A stretch of DNA of 64,000 bases from Mimachlamys varia (lineage: Eukaryota; Mollusca; Bivalvia; Pectinida; Pectinidae): positions 33,355,001 to 33,419,000 of the forward strand of contig OX392538.1 of assembly GCA_947623455.1 (NCBI GenBank), written 5' to 3'. The notes beneath the pieces were generated by a model. The model saw nothing but the letters and a program-made list of their open reading frames with translations. It did no database searches and was not told the DNA's origin. Positions 18,790 to 30,711 of this stretch are shown here, in pieces (within the stretch, counting starts at the first letter, position 1; each line of letters starts with the position of its first letter). The position numbers and the translations under genes are program-made.

Positions 18790-20395
18790 AAGCTAGAAAG
18801 TCAGAGTAACAAATGTTATGCATGCAAGTAAAAAAGTACAGAAACATACTGTACGGAATTAATTGCTCGATATCATTGTTTCTGTCGGCGCTTAAGTGTA
18901 TTACCACAAAAGTGACAAAAGCGACCGACACACGGCAATCGCTATTGGCACTTGGGTCATGATCTGTACAATACCTTTCGATTTTGAACTTCGATTATGT
19001 ATCATATTTTGTTTTTGTTTTTGTAAGGAGCATGGTTTCCCATTTTTAGATCGCTTTATTCGGTGTTATCGTTGTGAAACGTTGAGCATCTCATATTTTG
19101 TGTCTTGCATGGCGTAAAAATGAAATCTATACAACTGAACAATCACAGTGTCTTACAGAATTATATTACAAAATATTGTCTCATAAATAATTAATATTTG
19201 TTGTTGAAAATTCGTCGATGAGCGATAATTGCATAATGGAACACATGTACCTACGACGTCTGATCATGACAACATACTGATCTACGTCCGTAATTAAGTC
19301 AAATCAATAGATGTGGCTGAACCTCACCGATTTCTTTATTTTTTGCTACATGTATAATGTTGTGTCGCGTTATTCTCGTTCCTCAAACGTTGGTCTTGCA
19401 TCAGACGTTGTAATTAATGTATCTAAATGTAGATAACATTGTTCACACTAGGTCTTTTCCTAGTATAATTGAATACTTTGTCAAAATGTAAGTCTATAAC
19501 CACAGCGTCAGAATGCATCAGACATATGCATGTTCATGTCAACAAGCTCGACGAATTACAACACAAAAAACATACAAATACATGGAATAGTTATGTATTT
19601 TTTTATTTTTATTTTACAAAGTAAACACAAGAGAGACAACACATTTTGTAATATTCTCTGAAAGGCTTTTGCGATCTAATCGTTGTATAATATTCCTTTA
19701 TCCTTCGACAGGATGGTTCGTTTTTATTTGACAGACTTTCTTTTGACTTTACAACTGTGGTAACGCATAATGCACCAAAAATGAGTTCAAACATCGTACG
19801 CATACCGCTCTTCGTGAAACGTTGTGTGATCCCTTTAATTTAGATATATGTATTATAAAAGACGTGTTATATACAGCATATGAACATGGCAGCAACTTAC
19901 TACTAAGCAGCTGTATTAATGTAGTGTACATCCAGAATCAGGTAACTTCCGTATGAACCTATTCTGTCACTGCATGATTCGTACGATTACTATTAGACCT
20001 GTAGAACGGTATGTTGTTAGGGATAGACATCGCAGTCTAGAGACTATAACGGCCATGGCTACGGTGGTACATGTAACCAACGGTGACATTACATGGCCTA
20101 GACATGCTCTCTAGCTCATATCTTTGGCATCTACAAGTTACTGTAGCCAGTTGATTCGGTCCATACACACAAGAAGTTGTGATAGGGTTAACTCTTTCAC
20201 CCCCGGTGGTATGTTTATAACGAACTTCTCCGATCTTGCCATTAAAAAAGTTTAACTGTATCGTTACGGCTGAATGTGAAGATGGCCGTTTTTTAATGTA
20301 TGCTCATTACTGTGTGTGATTGACAATGGTACTCGGTTCTCATTTTGAGAACCTGATGTTTACCAAGATTTACATGGCGGTTGTCGTCAATGAAG
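18790..20395. other. Intergenic stretch, nothing firmly recognised
   Basis: Several short open frames on both strands have no motif or coding-like composition. No repeat in this window matches it. Confidence 0.45.
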
Positions 20396-20397
20396 CA

Positions 20398-20530
20398 GAA
20401 AACGTTTACTCTTCCGTAACATCTGGTATTATTCTCTTGTACTTTTACAAGGGTCTCAATGAAAATATTTCATTTGTTCATATTTTGCCCCTGGTTTGAT
20501 AGATTTTGAGTTCGGATTATGATTTTGTTA
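20398..20530 (-). repeat. Dispersed repeat family J, inverted copy
   Basis: Plus-strand reading TTACTCTTCCGTAACATCTG, TTGTACTTTTACAAGGGTCT and GAGTTCGGATTATGATTTTG is the complement of 33095-33215. Confidence 0.65.
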
Positions 20531-20737
20531 ACGCCGCGAAATTCTCTAATCTATTACTCAAATTTAGAGAAGAACCCGTAGCATCCTACACAGATGTATT
20601 TTAGGTAATGGTGCACCATTTGTTTATCAATTATTTTTGTCATTTTATCGGGATTATTTCTGGCGCAATGTCGTATTGTGATTCGGATTACTAATGGCAT
20701 AGCATAATCCGCTAGGCAACGGTTGCAGCCAAAAAGG

Positions 20738-20746
20738 TATAAATAG
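20738..20746 (+). promoter_or_regulatory. Candidate TATA box
   Basis: TATAAATAG sits in locally GC-richer sequence (GGCAACGGTTGCAGCC upstream, GGGGCGAGCACGG downstream). A TCAGC start-like motif lies at about 20763, 25 bp downstream. No protein frame follows. It could drive a non-coding transcript or be the promoter of a solo LTR. The 79-bp tandem repeat starts about 100 bp downstream. Confidence 0.35.
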
Positions 20747-20840
20747 GGGCGAGCACGGAGGATCAGCATCTCCGTTTCACCGGTACCAGTAAGAAATCCT
20801 TACACCAGTATTTTTGTCAGACGTCGTTAGTACTTGGTAA

Positions 20841-21160
20841 TAGTGAACACTAATAACCTTAAAAGCTCGGCTCTTAGTATTTGACTATTGTTCAATAGTT
20901 ATTTTATCCTAGTATACAATAGTGAACACTCATTACTTTAAAAGCTCGGCTCTTAGTATTTGAGTATTGTTCAATAGTTATTTTATCCTAGTATATAATA
21001 GTGAACACTCATTACTTTAAAAGCTCGGCTTTTAGTATTTGAGTATTGTTCAATAGTTATTTTATCCTAGTATATAATAGTGAACACTGATTACTTTAAA
21101 AGCTCGGCTCCTAGTATTTGAGTATTGTTCAATAGTTATTTTATCCTAGTATATAATAGA
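20841..21160 (+). repeat. 79-bp tandem repeat, four copies
   Basis: Units start at 20841, 20920, 20999 and 21078 with TAGTGAACACT and end CCTAGTATATAA, with only a few differences each. A degenerate start of a fifth unit appears at 21157. Confidence 0.92.
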
Positions 21161-21169
21161 GAGCCATCA

Positions 21170-21790
21170 CCTTACTTCAAGAGTGAGGCTCCAAGTACTT
21201 TGAACGATTTCTCGTGTTAATTAATTTTCTTTTTTGTATTATAGCAAGAATACTTTTTTAAAGGTTAACATGTAGCTCTTTTAGTGTATGAACAGTCTAG
21301 GGTCCTTGCGGAATATCATAGCATACTAATAATGGAGTTATCTCCCTTATACCAATAATGAACAGAAAGATGGGTTGTTCTTCATAGTCTTATATTTTAT
21401 TGATCATTTGTCATGCATACATTTTGGCTGAATTAATTTTGTAAATATTGAGAATTTACAGGGATCCTTTTATTACTAAATAGAATTTCCTGATAAATTG
21501 CCGAAGATGGTTTCTGTAAGAAGGTCTTATTTAATAGAATGGAACATAGGTCTATATATAAACCCGAATGTAAAAGTTAGACTTGTTAACACGAGGCCTG
21601 TCGAGTGCTGGCTAGCTAAACCCATACAAGAGGATTGATATATTCTTATCAACGGAACATATCTATGCTTGATTGTTTTTTTCCAATACCTGCAAAGACA
21701 TTAAAATATGTAAAGATGTTTGGAACCGTATGCATTGCACCATCTTTAATGTCGCATGAAATAATGACGTTATCAATTTGCGTCCTGATT
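21170..21790. other. Intergenic stretch, nothing recognised
   Basis: No gene, RNA or repeat relation was seen. Confidence 0.45.
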
Positions 21791-21798
21791 ACGCTTAA

Positions 21799-22183
21799 AG
21801 GCCCAATATACGTAACTACAGGGAAATTTTCGTGATTCTGAAAAATTCTGAAAAAGAATCCAGCTAATAACCATGCAAAAATAAGCCTAAAACGTAGTAA
21901 ACCTGAGCGGTAACAATCAAGAATCTCTGGACAAAAAAAATCCAAAGAATTGAAAATAATTCAGGTGGGGCCACTTCAACAACAAACTGAAGGTAGAAAA
22001 CGGCTCGAAATGGACGCGTGTTTACAAATAGAGTGTTTCAATTGCTGCTGTACCGGTAACCGCGAACGAATTCATCTTGAGTATTGCTGATACCAATTAA
22101 TATTAACTAAATCTATAAATACAATAAGTTATAAGGCTTGATTTTAGCTTCAAGTTTTGCCGAAAGTTACGTATAATGGGCCT
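21799..22183 (-). mobile_element. MITE family D, copy 1, with TTAA flanks
   Basis: A 385-bp element with ends AGGCCCAATATACGTAACT and AGTTACGTATAATGGGCCT, flanked by TTAA on both sides (21795-21798 and 22184-22187). TTAA duplication is typical of piggyBac- or Kolobok-type elements. Related copies lie at 29221-29595 and 52322-52654 in the opposite orientation. Confidence 0.8.
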
Positions 22184-22189
22184 TTAATA

Positions 22190-22620
22190 AAATGATGACA
22201 TTCCCTTATTTTGAGTTGAGTTTTGAGTCAAAATGCTATAGGGCGACAGCAAAATAACCCCTGATAGGAGAAATAACCCCTTAAATGAGAAATTTCCAAC
22301 GGGCAAACTAGGAGACAGATCTGGGAATGATGGGAGAAGCTACTTCACGCATCTATCAGTTCCTAAACTGATCTCCAAATATTGATGAGTTCTGAAGTGA
22401 TATTGAAAATCAAGTCCAGTTGGACTTCATTGCTTAGATGAAAATGACTTGCAGACAGTCAACCAACCACGAAGGAGCGGAGCTTTCATTGCTAGATTCA
22501 TTAAGATTTAGTATCGGGGCTCAATTTCCAGTCAATTTTCAATTTTTAGTCCCCGAGGTTTGCTGGAGCCTCCATAGCCACAGTTAATCTCATTTGAGTA
22601 GTGGCACGGTACATAATATA
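22190..22620. other. Intergenic stretch, nothing recognised
   Basis: No gene or repeat relation was seen. Confidence 0.45.
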
Positions 22621-22624
22621 CACA

Positions 22625-22851
22625 TTGTCGTTGTACGCGATTTAAAATAATACAGAACTAGTCTAATTTTACTTAGAAATTAATAAATGTAAGGGGTGTT
22701 ACGCACCTGACCCTTCTGCTTCTACATTAGTTTAGAAATTTTGGATTCCCACCTTTTGACTCCTAGCATCACTGAAGAGTCCTAGGACGACGACACAGCT
22801 GTATGGTGCAGTTTATAAAGGTGCAGAATATGTATCTGTTACGTCATCTTC
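22625..22851 (+). repeat. Hammerhead-bearing repeat family E, copy 2
   Basis: It matches copy 1 from TTGTACGCGATTTAAAATAA to TGTTACGTCATCTT, with small deletions after the ribozyme. Confidence 0.75.
22766..22809 (+). ncRNA. Decayed hammerhead ribozyme
   Basis: CTGAAGA is intact at 22772-22778 and stem III ACAGCTGT is kept. The GAAA box reads GACA, and one stem I base has changed (TGGTGC). Loss of a core A should abolish cleavage. Confidence 0.7.
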
Positions 22852-22859
22852 CAAGAACG

Positions 22860-24030
22860 CTTCCATGCATGGGGAAGCACCGAAAGTTGACAAAGTGTTT
22901 ACATATCAAACCCTGATGGCGAGGTTCTTACAAAATTCATTGAAATAACAAATGTTCGTGGGTGTTTTTGCTTCGTTGAGCTGATGGGTAAACGTCATTA
23001 AAGAATTCATAAGTAAACGAAGCACGGATGGGTTTGATGCAAATATAGCTTTCCTCCCTTTCAGCGAATACTCGTGATCAACGAATATATGTGCTTCGAA
23101 ATGGTGTTTTGCTAAGAGCATCGATATTTCAGCCCCACGCAAAAATTTCCGATTTCACAATTACTTACTTTAGGTTTAAGTCGCATTCGATGTCGCAGAC
23201 GATTAAATAATTATGAACCTTTTGACTTTAAAAATCGTCTTAGTCTTCATGCGAGACATTGACATTTTTTTCTGCCTATGTCATGATAAACTATTTGGAG
23301 GTTTAACGAAAAGACCGAAGGCAACTAATACACCCTAAATATAATACCAATTAACTGCATCAGTAAAACTACATATAAGCCACATGGCAAAGTATATAAA
23401 TATGTGTAAGAGAGCGTCAACTCTACTGATAAATAATATACACATGTTAATAAAACTGCAGTGAAAACAAACATTTAACTCCATATATACCTGAATGTTA
23501 ACAGTCTGTGTGTAACCTAGCGCGTTCTGACATCTCGCCAGTATCAACAGCTGTGTGTGTAAACAGTTGTCACCACGTGTATACATGTCAGACGTCACTG
23601 GCACGAGCGTGCATGAGTAGGTACGTGTAACTCAAACATAGTAAGCAAGCTAGGGTAACTATAGATGTGTGTCGACATACAAAACGCCAGGATTAAAGAT
23701 GATTGAAATGAGTAAATAAACAGTTTGCATCCTACAAGACAACGCGGAACTAACTTCGTCCAGTTGCAAGGTGGATAACACGCATGCACAGCTATAAATA
23801 GATACTGTTCACGCTTATTTTTCATTTGTTATTAATTTTATGTTCACTCTTTGTTACGAAATGCACATCTTGATGCATGCTTGTTTATAATGTAGACGTG
23901 ACATTTGTCATAATAAACAGTTTTTTAAGCACTAGAAATACGTACCTAAGAGGATAAGGCACCTGTACTAACAATACATATCTGACCTTTGTTTTCATAG
24001 ATGCAGAACGCAAAAAAGGTATAAAGCCTA
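22860..24030. other. Intergenic stretch, nothing recognised
   Basis: Minus-strand open frames of 70-90 codons (for example 22906-23142, 23335-23604, 23595-23825) have no motif and no coding-like composition. Confidence 0.45.
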
Positions 24031-24034
24031 ATCA

Positions 24035-24150
24035 CGGCCAGGGTAATTTAAGGTCGGCCTCGCAGTGTATGCGATGTGGGTGTGGGTGTTGAATGCATGT
24101 GTATTTGTGAAACTGCGGCATGATTATGTAAGCGTCCTTAGCATGGTCCG
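24035..24150 (+). repeat. Fragment of dispersed repeat family I
   Basis: GGGTAATTTAAGGTCGGCCT, GTGTATGCGATGTGGGTGTG and GTAAGCGTCCTTAGCATGGT match the left half of 42300-42430. Confidence 0.6.
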
Positions 24151-24536
24151 TTCGTTTATTATGAATTCTAAACATTGAATCGTAAGTGCGCTACAAATCA
24201 TATACAGAAAAAGGCCAAAAAACGGCAAGGTGTCTATTGCACTCTATATGACGTCACATGTTTACAACTGTGTATTGCAACAAAAACGTATAAAAGTATA
24301 AATAAACTGTACGAAAAGATTTTATGTTTACCATAAAATCCTTACTTTATGAAACACCATCATTATAATTCATTACTATGCGGTCAAATTTCATTATTAA
24401 AGAAAGAAAACTTCAAGTTAAACGAGCTCGGATGTTAAGAGTTTAGTTTGTCCTGGTTTCGAATTCTACTGGATCTTCGGGCATTACGTGTTCCAGATAA
24501 TGAGATTTGACTGTACATACTATGTTGTGATTAATG

Positions 24537-24672
24537 ATAACTTACACACATATATGCTGCACCTTTTAAATTGAGTAATAGATACAGTATGTCGAAAAAT
24601 TATATTAAACTGCATCCTACAACTGTTTCGTCCTGCTAAGACTCTTCAGTGATGCGAGGGGCCATATTGATG
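24537..24672 (-). repeat. Hammerhead-bearing repeat family E, copy 3, 5'-truncated
   Basis: The minus strand carries the ribozyme then GATGCAGTTTAATATAATTT and AAAAGGTGCAGCATATATGT, matching the 3' half of other copies. The 5' half is missing beyond GGCCCCTC. Confidence 0.75.
24612..24655 (-). ncRNA. Type I hammerhead ribozyme, intact core, minus strand
   Basis: Minus-strand order: GCATCA (24655-24650), CTGAAGA (24649-24643), stem II GTCT/GGAC with one G-U pair and loop TAGCA, GAAA (24629-24626), stem III ACAG/TTGT, cleavage A24618, stem I partner GGATGC. All core positions fit CTGANGA...GAAA. The base changes relative to copy 1 in stems II and III are G-U compatible, as expected if pairing mattered. 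Confidence 0.8.
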
Positions 24673-24679
24673 TTTATTT

Positions 24680-26400
24680 AAGTAATAAATAAGGTGATTT
24701 TTGTTTCTGGTATACAACACTGTACCGAAATTGTAACATCTGTTTTTATTTTGCCATATGTATTTTGTATCTATCACAATTTTCAGTCAATTTTCCTGAG
24801 TTTGAGTAGGGATATTTTAAAACAAAATTTGGTCATTTTGCACAGAAAATAGTTTCTTCTCATTATATGTTTTGTTTATTTTGCCGTTGTGAACAAACGC
24901 ACAAGTGCAGTATTATCTACACGGCTACTTTCCACGTGACGCCATCTGTGAATATAACGCTCCTTATGTTACGTCAAAATGGCGTCCCAACATTTAAGTA
25001 TTGTAAATAAATCATGATTTCCTTGATCATGCAAAACGGTAAAAATATTATGAAATTGAAACAATTTACTATAGACAAAAATATTTTCAAATGACCCATA
25101 CATTAACAAAGTCAGGACACTCCATTGACGAAAAACAAAGAATATAATAATGTATAACAAAATAAAAATGACTCATTTTAGGCACGGAGCTGTACATATT
25201 GTATATACACTCTTGCCAGCAGATATGTAGGACCCTGTTTCCGACAATGTTTCCATTACTTTGACTGGAACGATATTACTAGTTCTGACGGCGGGGGCGG
25301 ATAGAAACACGGACAGTAGGAATGTAACCCTGGCAATATACACTGGGGATTACATATCGGAGATAACTGAAGGTCACGACCTCATATCCTGTAGCATATT
25401 GATGGTGCTGACACAACGTTCACTACATAGAAAGCTGTGAAAGATGTACTGTAAAATTGCTTTTATTCGCGGGGCATTTAATTTCGCTATACTCATGGCC
25501 AAATACCATTCCACGAAATTAAATACCCTTGCATAAAACACCAAGCTCAGACTGATTTCTTTAAGAGAACAAATAAGACGACGGTGTACGAAATTGTATA
25601 CCCATAAATATGTCCCAATAAGAAAACCGCGACTTTTTTTCTATACAATATTACAATATGCGCAGTATTGTAAAACTGCTTTCCAAAACATGGTTTGAAA
25701 TTCATATGTTCTTGAATAGGAAAATTGTACAAACAAAAAATCAAATTTATACTGTTATAATTCAATGTGAAGGGTTAAATTTCTTATGTAATTCAATGTA
25801 AAGGGCGAAATTTATATTTTAATGCAGTTTAATTCATCTTTTGGCCTTTTTGTGGAGCTTTCCTTACTCTAATGAAGTATTTTCGTTTTGTCACATGTTC
25901 TCCGATTTTGTTTGAACTGAACAAATATATTATTTATCACGAAGAAAACCATTACTTTGTTATATTTGTGTACAAAATACGTAACTATGAAGTTTATTTG
26001 TTTTAAAAACCGACATTAAAACTGGAAGTAAATGACGACAAAACCAAAGAAAACAAACGAGATAAGGCAATTATAGAGTTATAATCTCATCATTAAGTCA
26101 CCTGTCCTTTACCATAATAACAAAAACATGTATGCGAATTCAAAGTAACGATGTGAAAAACTGGACCAATAAGAAAAATACAAACATTTAATGTCTTTGG
26201 TGAGGGCTATAGGGATTTAGGAAATTATATCATTTTGATAAATTCATTTAACACTCTACCGTAAATTATACATTGTATACCTTTAATGTAAAACAAACCT
26301 CAATACTAAAAAAACAGTAACAGAGGCGCTCCTTTCTTAAGCGTCCTATAAATAGCTAAGATTCAAGGACGGTCAGAGTAAATGTCTGTCCTTTTTCTGT
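24680..26400. other. Intergenic stretch; possible MITE end near 25448
   Basis: ACTGTAAAATTGCTTTTATT then CGCGGGGCATTTAATTTCGC (25448-25490) resembles the TTTCGCG-type element end at 36166. Otherwise nothing is recognised. Confidence 0.4.
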
Positions 26401-26404
26401 ATTT

Positions 26405-26545
26405 TTTATGCCCCCGCCACGAAATGGGGGGCATATAGTGTTACTCATGTCCGTCCCGTCCCGTCCTATAGTAATGTAACCAGCTTATTTAAACTGCGAA
26501 TACTGATTGTTTGTATAAATGTACATGTAACTGAAATATATCAAT
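26405..26545 (+). repeat. Dispersed repeat family G, copy 2
   Basis: ATGCCCCCGCCACGAAATGG, GGCATATAGTGTTACTCATG, GTCCGTCCCGTCC and AACCAGCTTATTTAAACTG match 9140-9300. Confidence 0.65.
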
Positions 26546-26750
26546 GTTGATTGACTTCTTAGCGGGTGTTTCATTATCAAGAGGGTTGGGGGTCTTCAAA
26601 TTTACACTAAATATATTCTACGTAACATTATGTTGATAAAAAGTCAACAATCTTAAAAACGGATTGCAATTCATGCCGGCTTGTACAGATGCAACATAAA
26701 AATAACAGATATTGATTGACTTCTTAGCGAGTGTTTCATTATACAGGGAA
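26546..26750 (+). repeat. Short direct duplication
   Basis: TTGATTGACTTCTTAGCGGG TGTTTCATTAT occurs near 26549 and again near 26712 (one difference), about 163 bp apart. Confidence 0.6.
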
Positions 26751-26759
26751 ACCAATTCT

Positions 26760-27570
26760 ATGCAACTGACAACTGACGTCATGTTTCTATTGTCATTCGA
26801 GATTAACGTCTTGGCCCTCTCAGCTTAGATAGACATGTGCCGGATGTTTACAGTCTACACTGACATTCACTCGATAACCATTGTACTGCAAACTTCAAAA
26901 TTACTTGACAACGTGCCAAAATTATATGACTTCAATAACAATAAATGTGGGCGGAGCTATGCAAATTATCTCGTTGGAATCACAATTGTAATGTCCACAG
27001 ATGGGGCTAAGTTGAACACCACTTACAGAAAAATACTGTTAATATAAGAATCAACCTTAAAATTTGTTTAGTTTATGATATCATAAATCCAAAGGAACGT
27101 TTACGCATTTACCTCGTTCTCCATTGAATTTATGATATCATAAACTACACAAAATAAAAGATTAATCCTTAATTGAACTGTTACTTGTACCAAATGGTAG
27201 TAAATAGTCGATATACAAACAATTTGGATGACAGGAAAAAAAGAAAGTCGCTCTGTATAGTGATATGAATATTTATATGCCACTCGAATTGCATTCAAAT
27301 CCACTGTATACCACCGTTTGGTAACAGTTCACTTCTTATATTTACATTAATTCAAGATTTTTTTGAACTGCACCTTATAATGCGTTTAACTTTGCCGCTT
27401 ACCATATCACTGTCGTAATCAAGTTCAAATGCCGGGACAGCCAGAAATCCAGAAGGAGTCATATAGTCCCTCGTGTCGTCACAATAGACACAAATCAAAT
27501 TTCGTTATAGTCACATTTTGTGTAAATGTATCAAAATAGCAGTGCTTCCATAATCATTCCTCTTTTATAT
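26760..27570. other. Intergenic stretch with a small palindrome
   Basis: TTTATGATATCATAAAT occurs near 27071 and TTTATGATATCATAAAC near 27129, giving a pair of ATGATATCAT palindromes about 58 bp apart. Nothing else is recognised. Confidence 0.45.
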
Positions 27571-27577
27571 TCATATT

Positions 27578-27924
27578 ATTAATTTGCCATTGATTGTATG
27601 CAGAATGCGGCTTTCTGATTGGTTGAGATTTTCTTTTCATACCTCTATGAAAAACAAATCCGAAAATGGCGCGAAAAGTGTGACGTCACAATGCGGCAAT
27701 TGACGTTGCGTATTTATTTGTAAAATTAATCCGTTGTTAGATCAGTCAAATTGTACATAAACATGTTTTAAATTTAAAAATAAGTTTCAAAAATTAATTA
27801 TTAACATTGATGTCAATTATTTTTTAATTGCGTAGGGTTATGAAAAAAAATTTTGCTTGCAAACTTTGTAAGAATCCGCTACGCATACCCCAATGAAACT
27901 AAAAAAAGATTGTCATAAATGCTT
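27578..27924 (+). repeat. Dispersed repeat family A, copy 2
   Basis: It matches 2258-2593 along its length. It carries an extra CGAAAATGGCGCGAAAAGTG segment that copy 1 lacks, and lacks the duplicated TTTGCAAAC stretch near the right end of copy 1. Confidence 0.75.
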
Positions 27925-28173
27925 TAGTGAATTTGACAATACTGTACATCGATATTATTTTGTTAAGCGTGACCCGACTCATGTATTCATACACAGACAT
28001 TATCACTCAAAATTGTAACATACAGTTAATGAATACAATTTGGTTTACTTACAGCATATAGGCGAAAGCAATACAAATTGTAAATATAAATTGATCACAT
28101 ACATACTCGTAAATCGACATTCTACGTTCCTTATCTTAGTCACAGTCAAATGTGAACATTTTTGTTTATTAAG

Positions 28174-28475
28174 GATGACGTAACACATACATGCTGCACA
28201 TTTTAAAATTTTGTAATAGATAGAGTATGGCAAAAAAATTAATTAAACTGCGTCATACAGCTGTTTCCTCCTTCAATGACTCGTAAGTGATGCTGGAGAC
28301 CAAAAGGTGGGAATCGAAATTGTCTAAACTAATGTAGAAGCAGAGGGATCAGGTGCGTAAAACCCCTTCAAATTCATGGATTTAGAAAAAAAAAAGAATT
28401 AATTAGTATAGGTTAATTTCAAATCGTTTACTACGAAAATGTGTATATAATGTAAGTTATATTTACAACGACATA
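28174..28475 (-). repeat. Hammerhead-bearing repeat family E, copy 4
   Basis: The minus strand runs from TACATTATATACACATTTTC and GTAGTAAACGATTTGAAATT through TTTTACGCACCTGATCC to TGTGTTACGTCATCC. It is the longest copy in the window. Confidence 0.75.
28250..28293 (-). ncRNA. Decayed hammerhead ribozyme, minus strand
   Basis: Stem I and the GAAA box with ACAGCTGT stem III are kept. The CTGANGA box reads CTTACGA (core G lost) and stem II no longer pairs well. It is predicted inactive. Confidence 0.65.
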
Positions 28476-28569
28476 CCAGGTTTCTAGTCACGTGTTCAAC
28501 CAATTTGTCACAAGTATATTATTAGTCTATATTTACTACTGAAAGGCATTGCCACTATATAACCCTACA

Positions 28570-28930
28570 AAATCCAGTTGGCATTCATCAGGCCATGAAT
28601 ACCAATGACCGATATTTGACGTCATCATTATTATGACGTCATTATTGTTACGTTAGATATCATTGACCGTCCCCGGGCGATGGCTGTTATTTTCATTGCA
28701 TAATCACACACGACAAATACAGTATTTGAGGTAAATGCTTAGAAATAAAAAGTGTTATTGTTAGTTTTATGAGATGAACAGACTCTAAAAATGGTAAAAA
28801 TAGATAATATGAATGCCAATTGGACAAAATCAAATCCAACATGAAGCACTAGTTCGTTTCATTGAATTTGCCTTTTACCAGTTCACATACCCATAGCCTA
28901 TGAATGCCAACTGAAAGCAGTTCAATACTT
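28570..28930. repeat. Repeat family H, foldback-like, copy 1
   Basis: CCAGTTGGCATTCAT (28573) is the near-complement of ATGAATGCCAATTGG (28811). A second inverted pair, GAATGCCAATTGGACAAAAT and ACCAGTTCAC...TATGAATGCCAAC, follows. The 28811-28925 part matches the foldback at 48160-48265 in the tandem unit. Confidence 0.5.
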
Positions 28931-29220
28931 AAATAGATTTATCAGCACATTGTAACACGCATACCTTTTCTCTTTTCAAATCCTAATGAAAACAACATTT
29001 AAAATAACAATGTTAAAGTCACAGCGGTAACCAATCACAGTCACAAATTCAATACATAAACTATGGAATGATGTATCCCAGTAATGTTCCGGTATTCGTT
29101 CAGGTAACAGAGAATACTCTTGTTAAATTCATATCTCCATATGATGCAAAGTTCACGTAATATACGAACTGCTCGTTGTATGAACTGTGCTGCAAAATGT
29201 TATTTGACTTTCTTAAGTAA

Positions 29221-29595
29221 AGGACTAGTATACGTAACTTTCGGCAAAACTTGAAGCGAAAATCAAGCCAATATTTATAGATTTAGTTAAGATAAACTGA
29301 TATCAGCAATATTCAAGATGAATTGTAACACGGTTACCAGTACCGCAGCAGTTGAAACTCGGTATTTGTAAACACGCGTCCATTTCGAACTGTCTTTTAC
29401 CTTCGGCTTGTTGTTAAAATGGGCCCCACCTGAATTATTTTCAATTCTTTTGATTTTTTTTTGTCAAGAGTGTCTAGTTAGTTACTGCTCAGGTTTACTT
29501 CGTTTTAGGCTTATTTTACATGGTTATCAACTGGATTTTTTTTCAGAATTTTTCAGCATCCCGAAAAATCTCCTAAATTTACGTACATTGGGCCT
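29221..29595 (+). mobile_element. MITE family D, copy 2
   Basis: AGGACTAGTATACGTAACTT to ACGTACATTGGGCCT, with interior blocks GGTATTTGTAAACACGCGTC and CTCAGGTTTACTTCGTTTTA shared with the other copies. The right flank is TTAA. The left flank is GTAA, one change from the expected TTAA. Confidence 0.8.
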
Positions 29596-29833
29596 TTAAG
29601 TTACAAATGAATAATAATTTTCATTGTTTATATGATACACTTTGTGCATCATTTGGAATGTTATACAATGTAAACAGTTTTATTGATTTTGAATTCTAAA
29701 CGATTTTAGTCCCCGTCGTTGTTTTAGAATTTAAATAGATGAAAACAAAAAACAAAAAAAATATGTCATGACGTCATAAAAACATTTTCTAGACCAACGG
29801 CGAGCCCATGAAATGAAAAACCCGAGGGTTGAT

Positions 29834-30415
29834 TTAGCAGTCCGTGTCATATCGTTTACTCCCACCATATCTCGAGAAGGTCTTCAAGACAAGTTTGCCT
29901 GCTGATATTAGCAACACAAATACCACAACACCCAAGACGATAACTTTAATCAAGCGAATTTCCCGAGTCAAAAGGCTCTGTTCTTCAACGGAAGTGGAGT
30001 TTAAAAGTGTGTTATTGAACAGCCAGGACGAATTCCCAAAGGTAAACGAATCATTCCCTGGTCCGAAAATGGCTGAAATATTCTTCGTTTGAAAATTTCT
30101 TGCAACGTTTCCAGAATCTAATATATTTGTAGCGTTCCATTTTCCGTTATCATGTGTCTCTAGCATGTTTGACACATTTGTATTTAAGATGATTTCTGAG
30201 ATATTCATCACTTGTTGTGAGTTATTTCCTGTGTGTAATAAGTCTGTCTTGTTTTCTGCATTTCCGTCTTCTGTGCTATTAAAACCGGCATCCACCATCT
30301 CGGAAGCAACTGACGTATTGGCAGACATAGTACTTAGATGAATATAAGGCATCTTCAAATGCTTGCTGTAAATAATTCCGGATATTCCAATTTCGTTTCT
30401 GTATTTACCTTCCAC
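29834..30415 (-). CDS. Putative single-pass membrane glycoprotein, probably a terminal exon
   Basis: The minus-strand frame is open for 193 codons and ends TAA at 29836-29834. The first 150 residues are Ser/Thr/Asn-rich with twelve N-glycosylation sequons (for example NTS, NKT, NIS, NAT, NNT). A basic residue pair is followed by a transmembrane segment (about 158-177, VIVLGVVVFVLLISAGKLVL). A short tail KTFSRYGGSKRYDTDC follows. Upstream of 30415 is an in-frame TGA, so coding starts either by splicing at the adjacent AG or at ATG 30352-30350 (MPYIHLSTM). Neither start gives a signal peptide, which favours an upstream exon I could not find. No family is recognised. It resembles a mucin-like or adhesion-type ectodomain stub. 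Confidence 0.45.
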   Translation of the reverse strand: MEGKYRNEIGISGIIYSKHLKMPYIHLSTMSANTSVASEMVDAGFNSTEDGNAENKTDLLHTGNNSQQVMNISEIILNTNVSNMLETHDNGKWNATNILDSGNVARNFQTKNISAIFGPGNDSFTFGNSSWLFNNTLLNSTSVEEQSLLTREIRLIKVIVLGVVVFVLLISAGKLVLKTFSRYGGSKRYDTDC

Positions 30416-30711
30416 CTGTCATGGCGATGTCTGGTATGTATAAGTAAGTATATAGGTAGAGTAGTTTTGGCGGCTTCTGTCGTCACACCTGTCGAATAAA
30501 GAGAAAAAGTCATAAACATAAGACATACTATTCCTAAGATAGCTTTATCTATTTTTCCAAATATTTATGTTTATGATCCTTTGGTGTTATTGAACTTTCT
30601 CGATTTAAGCAGGTGTATGATTCACCGTTAGGACAAATACCCATCAGGTTGAACATACTTTGCATTGAGATCACTGTACGTCAAGGGATCACTGAACGCC
30701 CATCTAATGAA

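Noticed and set aside
29844..30092. 82-codon plus-strand open frame
   Set aside because: It is the antisense shadow of the better-supported minus-strand glycoprotein frame.
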